Shown in pieces: positions 56,801 through 64,000 of a DNA stretch of 64,000 nucleotides. Under the pieces are notes generated by a model. The model searched no databases, was not told the DNA's origin, and saw nothing but the letters and a program-made list of their open reading frames with translations. Made by a program: the position numbers and the translations under genes. Every line of letters begins with the position of its first letter. Within the stretch, counting starts at the first letter, position 1. Origin of the DNA: Lagopus muta (lineage: Eukaryota > Chordata > Aves > Galliformes > Phasianidae); contig NC_064437.1 in NCBI RefSeq assembly GCF_023343835.1, positions 49,550,972 to 49,614,971 of the forward strand, given 5' to 3'.

Positions 56801-59800
56801 GCTCATCATAAAAGCTACATTGTTGTTATTAAGTGTTGCCAGCACCAGCAGTGGTGGTGCTAAAGACATGCAGGTCTGAGGACAAGAGCTTGTAAGCAAA
56901 GACTTGTGTTTTCAACCTAACGAACTTCAAGAATTCATTTTAGGTTGGAAGGTTGTAAAGAACTGTACCCCAACAGAGAATACAGAATGCTCCTGTGCAA
57001 AGAACCATTATTGCAATCCTCCTCAATGTGAACACTGCGAGTCATGTACCGTGTAAGTGGATGCCTTCATTGTTAAATATGACACTGTAAAGATCATGTT
57101 ACTACACTTTTTTTCCAGTCAGTTTCAAGACAGAGGCTATGATAATATATAAGCTAAGAGAAAACAGACTAGTTTTGCTTTGTACTTAGCGTATTCAGCT
57201 GGCTTTGCTCAGTTTAATTAATTAGAACGTATGCGGAAAAACATAAACACTCTTCAAAACCTCTAATTAAGCATCTAAGCTTTCCTGTTGCTTTTGCGTT
57301 ATCTACTGTTATGTCATTTCCATACTTTCTCCCATACTGTTTTTCATACTTGTTAAGTTCCGAAGTCTAGCATCCTGGTGTATAACACCATTGGCTGATT
57401 AGAAAGCAATAGAAGATTGTGATTTGCTCTCTTAGGCAATTTATAAAGAGAGAAACAAATTCCAAAGTCATTTATATTTTCTGCAGATGTGAAAATGGCC
57501 TAGTTGAAAAGGAATGCACTTCAACTTCAGACACTGTGTGCAGAATGCAAGGTACCATCTTAAAACCTAGTATGGACTACCATCTGCTATATTTTGAGAG
57601 GCTATTGGAATTGTACTGTGTGCTGCACAGTGCCTCATAGCCATTCCTAACACTATCTGCTGGGCCTTGTACTGACTTATGGACCATGACTGCTCTTTTG
57701 ATCACAGTGGAGATGGGGTGGCTCAAGTGCTACCTTCTGCTATTTGGAGAGAGTAGAAGGGTCCCTATAATCTAATGAAATCTTGTTAAATTTTTCAAGT
57801 GTGTTGCTGTATTGCGCTGCTTGACTTAGCTTTACTGTAATGTTTCCAATGTTCCAACAGAAGCAGGAATGCCACCTTGGGGCATCGTATTTATTGCCAT
57901 ATTTGTGATAGCATTAGCAGCTGCAGCAGGATTCATATTCTACCGTAAGTGATTCCCTGTTCCTTGTTACTGCCATACTCTGAATAAGATATTCAGCTGC
58001 TTACTCAGATGTAATTTTATGTTTTTCGAGTCCAGAGAAATACATTGCCCTGGATTATTAAAATGTTTTTTTTTTTGTTTGTTTGTTTTATTGTTGTAGG
58101 TAAGAGAAAACGGGAGAATATTATTACCCAAGGTAACACAGCCACTGGTAGAGACAGTTCAGATGTAAGTACTATTGCTTAGATCAGATAAAATTCAGCT
58201 TGGCATGGGGAACTTTGCTCCATTTAAATTACTGTGGGATTGCCCAAGTGTGTGCATGCCTCTCTTCTACAACATCAGTGAAGTAAATTTCACTGTGAGG
58301 AATCTTGGCAGAAGCAAAAGAAACTCCATATCATTTCTTCAGGATTTGCTGGTGCACCCAGTTACATGACCAAGATCAGAAGTTCATAAATCATCACACC
58401 TCCACTGAATTGATATCCTATCCCTGTGCATATTTTTATTCAATAGCAATTGTGAGGTGACTCCCCAAACTTACTCAAGTGAAAAGAGGGGCCCAGTCTG
58501 ATTCCATATCTCATAAAACAGAAGAATCACAGAGAAAGCTAAAAGAAAATTTCAGAAGCGTTATGACAACTATTTATTCTGTTATATGGGGTTGGCCTTT
58601 TATAAAGCATTTTTGCACTCATTTCTTGCTTGCTTCTCTTTACAGGAGACTTTAACACTCGTACCTGTAGGTAAGAGACAAGTAGTTTCTCAAACTTCAG
58701 TAAAATAAAAATGCAGACATAAACTCTATTATACTAAAGAAAGGGTATTTTTCTGTATAGACTGCCACTTTGTAGAGCTGTCACTCTGGCACAACTGTGA
58801 ACACTTATAGAAATGCCAGGTCATAATGTGCTTAAGGCATTTAGTGGTGCCACTAAACTTTTGCCTGAGGAGGAGTTGTTGTTGTTTAGGAAGCAACTAC
58901 TGATTGACAGCAGGTAATTCTGTATATTCTGTATATGGTACAGACACTAGGAGGCAGCAAGCTGGATTTCTGGAATCACAGATAATTCTAATAATTGAGC
59001 AGCCCTGCAGCCAGCAATGGAATCACAGAAACCTATCTTATCACAGGACCTATCTTATGTTCATGAGCAAAAACACAGTGGTAACACTCAACAGGAGAAC
59101 AATATAAGCTCTGAGACTACGTAATAATAAAAGACCTGTCTTGCTCTTTTATCTGCTATTTTGAACAAAACAGGTAAATGAGGAATGACAAGGCTTTGTA
59201 GTGGTTACATATGATGAAGGGGTTACAGAGGAAACAGGTTCTAGTTCAGGTGCCAGAAGGCAATACAGTTACTTAGTACAGAATCAAATTGAAAACATAT
59301 GGAGTCATGAATATCTGAATCTTGATCTGTTTTAAATAGAAGTATCAGCTCTGAATATAGATGATAAGAAAAGAAGAAAGAAAAAAAAAAAAAAGCACAC
59401 AAAGCCAACAAACAGATGTCAGTGTCAAGGGCATTCATTTCTTTTCATGTTTCTAGATGATGAGCTGAGCCGCCATATCCCTGACATCGTGAGGGAGATG
59501 ACACTAGATGAGGTCAAGACATTTGTTCGTTATCACGGGCTTTCAGAACCTATCATAGATGAAATTATCCAGGATAACTTCAATAACACATCTGAACAGA
59601 AGATTAAGCTCTTTCAGAAATGGCACCAAATGCATGGGATAAGAGGAGCCTACGGAACCCTAATAAGCAGCCTGAGAGATTTAAAAATGCGTGCAGTAGC
59701 TGATAAAATTGAGGAAAAACTGAAGGCAGCTGTTTCAAGCCACCAGGAAAGGAGGGAGTCTTATAACGATAAAACTGTGCAAAGCAATTCCTACAGTCAG

Positions 59801-59872
59801 GAAGGTGGAAAATCTTATCACGATAATGCTGAAATAAGTAAAACCTACCCTGAGAGTTTGGAAGAAACATAG
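47353..59872 (+). CDS. FAS: FAS (CD95/TNFRSF6) death receptor, 9 exons
   Basis: Exons: 47353-47382, 53366-53534, 54134-54265, 56944-57052, 57487-57551, 57861-57944, 58100-58164, 58646-58670, 59457-59872. GT-AG sites and phases agree throughout; total 1095 nt, or 364 residues plus TAG. It is a type I membrane receptor: signal peptide about 1-20, three cysteine-rich domains about 49-84, 85-126 and 128-165, transmembrane segment about 176-196, basic stop-transfer KRKR, and death domain about 229-318. N-glycosylation sequons are at N22, N33 and N117. The 109-nt fourth and 25-nt eighth exons have the same sizes as in human FAS. On FasL binding the family recruits FADD and caspase-8. The tail after the death domain (319-364) differs from mammals and contains an internal duplication. 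It is head-to-head with ACTA2, as in mammals. Confidence 0.95.
47383..53365 (+). other. FAS: FAS intron 1
   Basis: An intron of about 6 kb. Its start is part of the CpG island. Poly(A) runs are at about 49531-49549, 49766-49779 and 49799-49812. A locally GC-rich patch at about 51430-52160 is open on both strands but not recognised. In mammals FAS intron 1 carries a p53 response element; I did not find a convincing one by eye. Confidence 0.6.
53366..53534 (+). CDS. FAS: FAS exon 2, residues 11-67
   Basis: The acceptor is CTCTCCTAG and the donor is GTGAGT; 169 nt, phase 0 in and phase 1 out. It completes the signal peptide ([10 protein letters not shown]), then a variable N-terminal segment with basic RRRNIAKR at 38-45, then the start of CRD1 with C49, C60, C61 and C64. 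Confidence 0.93.
54134..54265 (+). CDS. FAS: FAS exon 3, CRD1-CRD2, residues 67-111
   Basis: The acceptor is TTTCTGCAG and the donor is GTATGT; 132 nt, phase 1 on both sides. It encodes [19 protein letters not shown] and CMRCRSCD, the ligand-binding CRD2 core. Confidence 0.95.
54945..55125 (-). mobile_element. CR1 LINE 3' fragment in FAS intron 3
   Basis: The plus strand starts 'agaattatagaatcactcag', then 'gttggaaaagaccttaaag', and ends 'acctccctgggtgg', the reverse complement of a CR1 3' end. It is antisense to FAS. Confidence 0.9.
55226..55261. repeat. A-rich (A)nG simple repeat
   Basis: Runs of 6-10 A separated by single G, between two CR1 fragments in FAS intron 3. Seen directly. Confidence 0.85.
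55555..55812 (-). mobile_element. second CR1 LINE 3' fragment in FAS intron 3
   Basis: The plus strand starts 'cacagaatcatagaatcacc', then 'aaggttggaaaagaccc', and runs through 'ccactggccttcttggccac' to about 55812. An internal deletion joins two CR1 segments. It has its own 3' end, so it is an insertion separate from the copy at 54945. Confidence 0.9.
56670..56691. repeat. (AAC)n trinucleotide repeat in FAS intron 3
   Basis: Six or more AAC units, seen directly about 250 bp upstream of FAS exon 4. Confidence 0.85.
56944..57052 (+). CDS. FAS: FAS exon 4, CRD2-CRD3, residues 111-147
   Basis: The acceptor is TTCATTTTAG and the donor is GTAAGT; 109 nt, phase 1 in and phase 2 out, as in human. 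It encodes [12 protein letters not shown] and [12 protein letters not shown]. The N117 sequon matches the conserved NCT of human FAS. Confidence 0.95.
57487..57551 (+). CDS. FAS: FAS exon 5, end of CRD3, residues 147-169
   Basis: The acceptor is TTCTGCAG and the donor is GTACCA; 65 nt. It encodes [18 protein letters not shown], the last cysteine-rich stretch before the membrane. Confidence 0.93.
57861..57944 (+). CDS. FAS: FAS exon 6, transmembrane segment, residues 169-197
   Basis: The acceptor is GTTCCAACAG and the donor is GTAAGT; 84 nt, phase 1 on both sides. It encodes [19 protein letters not shown], one hydrophobic membrane-spanning helix rich in small residues. It is phase-symmetric, so its omission would keep the frame and yield a soluble receptor. 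Confidence 0.95.
58100..58164 (+). CDS. FAS: FAS exon 7, juxtamembrane, residues 197-218
   Basis: The acceptor is TTGTTGTAG after a long T-rich tract and the donor is GTAAGT; 65 nt, phase 1 in and phase 0 out. It encodes [19 protein letters not shown], a basic stop-transfer signal followed by a polar linker. Confidence 0.92.
58646..58670 (+). CDS. FAS: FAS exon 8 (25-nt micro-exon), residues 219-227
   Basis: The acceptor is CTCTTTACAG and the donor is GTAAGA; it encodes ETLTLVPV plus the first base of Asp227. The 25-nt size equals that of human FAS exon 8, strong support for an exon too small to be found from open frames. Confidence 0.93.
59457..59872 (+). CDS. FAS: FAS exon 9, death domain and C-terminal tail
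   Basis: The acceptor is CATGTTTCTAG; 416 nt ending with TAG at 59870-59872. The death domain (about 229-318) shows [25 protein letters not shown] and [20 protein letters not shown], the six-helix bundle that binds FADD. The remaining tail (319-364) is hydrophilic and contains a tandem 18-residue duplication (327-344 and 345-362) with Tyr at 329, 339, 347 and 357. The protein ends LEET and lacks the Ser-Leu-Val PDZ-binding end of human FAS. Confidence 0.96.
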
Positions 59873-60320
59873 CATAGAATTATATTAAAATTATTTCTGA
59901 CTGAATTAGTATTTTTTTACTACTACAAATAACAAAGCTTCTGAAAGCCATTTTGTTGGCAGCTCAGGGAGTTTTTCAGGGTACTTATAACACGAAGAAT
60001 AGTTTGGATTTTTGTAGAGGTATGTTTCCTTTAAAAAGAAGTCTTAACTGTTTATTTTGATTGTTAAAAACAGGACAGATTTATGGCTTATTAAAGGTAA
60101 CAATAGAAGAGTTCAGCCATAGGACTTGCTACAAAAGAACAAAGTAGTCACTGGCAGAAAGGTTTAACTCAAATGTGGTAGTCCTGAACGCTGACTCAAT
60201 GTAGTGTTTCAATTACATTATAATTATGGGATGTTACATTTTTCGAAGTGAAAAGTCTGGTGTTAAAAGTCAATGAAATAAACAAGGAAGAATGCTTCAA
60301 CAACAACAAAATAATAAACT
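59873..60320 (+). terminator. FAS: FAS 3' UTR and polyadenylation signals
   Basis: AATAAA hexamers occur at 60277-60282 and 60313-60318, about 400-450 nt after the stop. A CR1 copy begins about 45 bp further on, so the mRNA probably ends before it. Confidence 0.65.
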
Positions 60321-60361
60321 TTTGTATAATATACCCCTAATTAATTCTAAATATATATCTT

Positions 60362-61160
60362 AATCATAGAATGGCTTGCTTTGGAAGGGACCTTTAAGGA
60401 TCATCTGCCATGGGCAAGGTTGCTAACCACTAGATCAGGCTACCCCAGGAACCTTGTTATAACACCTCCAGGAACTGGGCATCCATAGCTTCTTTGGACC
60501 ATCTGTTCCAGTGCCTCATCACCCTTTGAGTAAAGAACTTCCCCCTAACATCCAACCTAAATCTCCACTCTTCTAGTTTAAAACCATTCCCCCTTGACCT
60601 ATCACTACCTACCTCTGTAAAAACTCAATCTCACTCCTGCTTATAAGCTTCCTTTAAGTACTGAAAGGCTGCAGTGAGGTGTCCCTGGAACCTTCTCTTC
60701 TCAAACCTAAACAAAGCCCAGCTCCCTCCACCTATCTCCACAGGTTAGATGCCATCCTCTGGATCCACTCTAACACCTCCACATTTTTCCTGTGCTGGAG
60801 GCCCCAGACCTGGATACAGTACTCCAGATGGGGTCCTCACGTCCTCCCTGATTCAAGTGCAACACCTTGCATTTGTCTTTGTTGAACCTCATTATGCTCA
60901 TGCAGCCCCACTTTTCAAGCCTGTTCAGGTCCCTCTGGATGGCATCTCTCTCTTCTGTGTCAGCAGTACACAGTATTAGTGTCATCAACAACTGTGCTGA
61001 GAATGCACTTGATTCCATCATCATTGATAAAGGCATTACAGAGCACTGGTCCCAAAATGGAATCCCAGGGGACACCACTTGTGACAGGCCTCCACTTGGA
61101 CATAGAGCAGCTGAAAAAAACCCTCTGGCTGTAACTATCCAATCAACTCATCATCCACCA
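60362..61160 (-). mobile_element. CR1 LINE fragment with reverse-transcriptase remnant
   Basis: The plus strand begins 'aatcatagaatggc', the reverse complement of a CR1 3' tail. On the minus strand, broken frames between about 61142 and 60770 read [15 protein letters not shown] and [16 protein letters not shown], then [16 protein letters not shown], typical of the C-terminal part of the CR1 reverse transcriptase. Stops and frame breaks show it is dead. Confidence 0.93.
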
Positions 61161-64000
61161 AATAGTTCACCCTTCAAATTATTTTCTCTCTAATTTAGAG
61201 ATAAGGATGTAGTATGGGAAAGCACCTGTGGTTTTATATGTCTATATTTATCTGAATGTATAGATGTGTTTTCTTTCTCAAAGCCCTCAGTACTAAGATT
61301 ACTTCCTATATTCTCTGCACTGATTACAAGCCTATTTTCATATTAAAAAAAAAAAATACAAAAAATATACCCCACAAATACAAAACCTTCAAAGAATTAG
61401 AAACGAGAGATAAAGTGGCACAACAAAGCCATCGCTATTTGAAGGCAATCTGCACAAACTGTGATGTCTCCATACCCAGATGTGTAGCAGTCAGCACCAT
61501 GTTTTGAAAAGAATAAAAAAAAACAACAAACAACCAAAATCTTACCTTCCTTTCATCACAGATTCCAAAGGTCTCCTAAATTCAATGATCAATAGCACTG
61601 AGCTGCTTTGTAGTGAGGCTTTTCTTACTCATGCACAGATTTACGCTATCATTCAAAATCTTTCAGCAGAAGACCTTACTGGAAAGGTTAGATTTTTTTT
61701 TTTCACCCAGGACCTTTTTTAGTTCTACCATCCATTCCCTAGAAGGAATTTCTTATTAAGCATCAAGCAAAACACAAGAAAACCTTTCCAAAAGCTGAAG
61801 GCTGGGGTCTGTAGTCAGGTTCAATTTTTGCCACCTGGCCCTAGGGTGTGGCCAGAGCAGAGTGGGTATACAAGCAGGGAGCCAGGTGCTGGGAATCAAC
61901 CCCAGTGCAAGGCTGAGTGTCCACAGGTGCAATAGGGATGCTCACAAAGTCATGCTGCTCGCAGGGCAGTGTTTAGCCCCTGAAAACAATTGGGAGTGCA
62001 ACCACAGTTCTGAGTGTTGTGCTAAGCTAAAATGAAGAATAGGGCTTACATTAGTTTCAGTAACTTACAACTTTTCATAAACTAACTTGTCCAATGTCTG
62101 AAGGTCACTAAACTATTTTGTTGCCAAACCTGGCTTGGCTCTTTGTCAGTTTTCTAACACCACAGAAGTCCATGAGCCTGGAAAACCCTTCAAGCCTGCA
62201 TTACAGCCTTTTTCCTCTAAATATTCCACTTTTTCTATGTGACCTGATAAGTCAGCTTACCAATACTATACTACCAAATTCCCCACAGTGCTGCTTTTGG
62301 GCAGCCATAGCTGAACAGTTTAATACATATGCACTTGGACATTTAAGGACTAACTCCACAATGTGGTTAAGGCATTGTGTTGTATAACTGACTTGTGTCT
62401 GTTCTAGCTGTGTAGAGATCTGATACTCTGGAACAGTGTGTTACTCATTGCCATGTTTTGATCAGACTCTATGTATAGGAGAATAAACTGTCTGCCTTTT
62501 GGAAAAGCAGCACAGCAGTGGTGTAGGCAGTGCTGTAATTGTTTCCTGGGCTGCAGTTATGCAGAAGTACAGCCAAAACAGGAAGGAAGAAATGCTCTAT
62601 GCTCTGATAGCTCCAATCCTGGTTGGCAGGCTGCTCCCAGTACCACGTCCCACCCAGGAAGACTTACATATAGCTTAAAGGTATGTTGGCATTTGCTTGA
62701 CTTGAATCTTGGCTTTTCTTGGTTTCTGGCTTCATCTCTCAAAGATGGCATCTGGTCACCAGAAACCAAAGTTCTTAGGACTTTAGTGTCAGTTAATATA
62801 ACTGGTCTGAATAAGACAGATTTTAAAATGGAAGCACCAAATCTCATAAACTGTGGCAGTGAAATAGAATGTGGATTCTATCTTTCAATACATTGGAATT
62901 CCCCAACCTCAGTAAAATGAGGATGGTTAACTTTAAAAAAGTCCCTGAACAATGAGTCATATTCTCCTTAGGAGACATCTACACGGCTGAAACCAGGCTG
63001 CCATGAACTCTAGTAGTCAGCACACATTCTAATTTTTTTCTTTACCAGGACATTGTGCAACAAATAAAAGGACTGATAATATCATGAAGTTGTTTTTTCT
63101 AAGCACTGAATATATGTCTACATTGACAAGTGTAAAGCTACCTGTCAAGCTTAAAGAAGTTGGACCAGGGACCAGAAGTGATTTAGTTCTGCTGAGTCAC
63201 ACTAGCACATCCAAATTTCCATTGCCTCCTGCTTCTGGCCTCATTCTCACATTTGGACTGCACAAGAATATATCACTAGTATGGTGTCACCTTTTGCTCT
63301 CACCTTTCCTTCTCCAAAAGTCTGCAGCGAGTTTCATGCTGATGAGATGGCAACCACCACAGCTGCTGGCTGAAACTTATTTCTGATATCTTTATCCTGT
63401 GTGCTGCAATCTACACACAAGCAATAATTAGCTTCTATCTCCTCAGTAACAATGTTGTGTAAACAGACAGCCATGTAAAATAATACTTTTCAGCTCTGAG
63501 GAAAAAGGAAAAAAATAAAAATTAAAGAAAAAGGAAAACAAAACAAACAAAAAAAAAAGCAACAGAAATGGCTTTGACTAATACAGCTGTACAGTTAGTA
63601 GAAACCCAGCACCAGAAAAGCAAGTGGAAAGTGAAACAGAAATTTGTCCAGGGAATGAGTTGGCATGTTTTGAAAAAGGGGAAGCTCCCTCTTCAGGAAA
63701 GCAAAATTTTACAAAACACCTGCATTTATTATAGAAAAAAATAAAAATAGAAATAAAAATAAAAAGGGGTGCAAAGCCTGAAGGATGAAGTTCAGTCACC
63801 TGCAAACTGAAGGTGACCCCATGAGAGATGAGTCTACTCAGAAACTCATGCACTCCTAGCAGTGCACACCCAGCCATCGCCTCACCCATGCTGCAAACAG
63901 TAGAATGGTTGCTGCAAGCAGACCTGACCTGAAGGACAGCAGCGAGATCACAGTGACAGCCTAGCACCAGAAGAAAGCAGGACAGTCCCAGGATGCCTAC
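61160..64000. other. intergenic DNA downstream of FAS, unassigned
   Basis: No exon, RNA gene or clear mobile element was recognised. In known vertebrate maps CH25H and LIPA follow FAS, but neither is visible before the window ends. A-rich simple sequence occurs at about 63736-63766. Confidence 0.55.

Overview
The window is vertebrate nuclear DNA, almost certainly from a bird and most likely chicken (Gallus gallus) or a close galliform. The reasons are fragments of the avian CR1 LINE on both strands with the typical 3' tail (ATTCTATG-like), multi-exon genes with GT-AG introns, two CpG-island promoters, and near-identity of the reconstructed proteins to vertebrate STAMBPL1, ACTA2 and FAS. From general knowledge this trio lies in the same order and orientation in mammals and birds (chicken chromosome 6). 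No bacterial operon, CRISPR array, tRNA, rRNA or intact mobile element was seen.

Layout. 1-2400: intergenic DNA with an old CR1 piece. 2430-22500, plus strand: STAMBPL1 (AMSH-like K63-specific deubiquitinase). It has a CpG-island promoter with a non-coding exon 1 ending at 2780, a roughly 9-kb intron 1, and ten coding exons between 11938 and 22219 giving 435 residues with a complete JAMM metalloprotease site. 22500-24090: short spacer between convergent genes. 24090-32195, minus strand: ACTA2 (smooth-muscle alpha-actin). It has eight coding exons giving the standard 377 residues, a non-coding exon 1, a TATA box, two promoter CArG boxes, and a palindromic CArG box about 1.06 kb into intron 1. 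32200-47150: roughly 15-kb spacer between divergent genes. 47160-60300, plus strand: FAS (CD95 death receptor). It has a CpG-island promoter, nine coding exons giving 364 residues, a roughly 6-kb intron 1 and CR1 insertions in intron 3. 60360-64000: a CR1 fragment with recognisable reverse-transcriptase remnants, then unassigned intergenic DNA.

The three genes do not form one pathway. STAMBPL1 trims K63-linked ubiquitin chains on endosomal cargo, ACTA2 builds contractile filaments under SRF control, and FAS triggers extrinsic apoptosis through a death domain. ACTA2 and FAS are head-to-head (starts about 15 kb apart); STAMBPL1 and ACTA2 are tail-to-tail (polyadenylation signals about 1.6 kb apart).

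No wholly new system was found. The points most worth a second look are an 18-residue tandem duplication in the FAS cytoplasmic tail carrying four (S/T)Y dipeptides, a STAM-binding-type motif in STAMBPL1 that is altered at a different residue than in human, an 18-bp perfect palindrome around the ACTA2 intronic CArG box, and an open reading frame upstream of and in frame with the FAS start codon. All splice boundaries were read by eye from consensus sites and codon phase; no transcript evidence was available.
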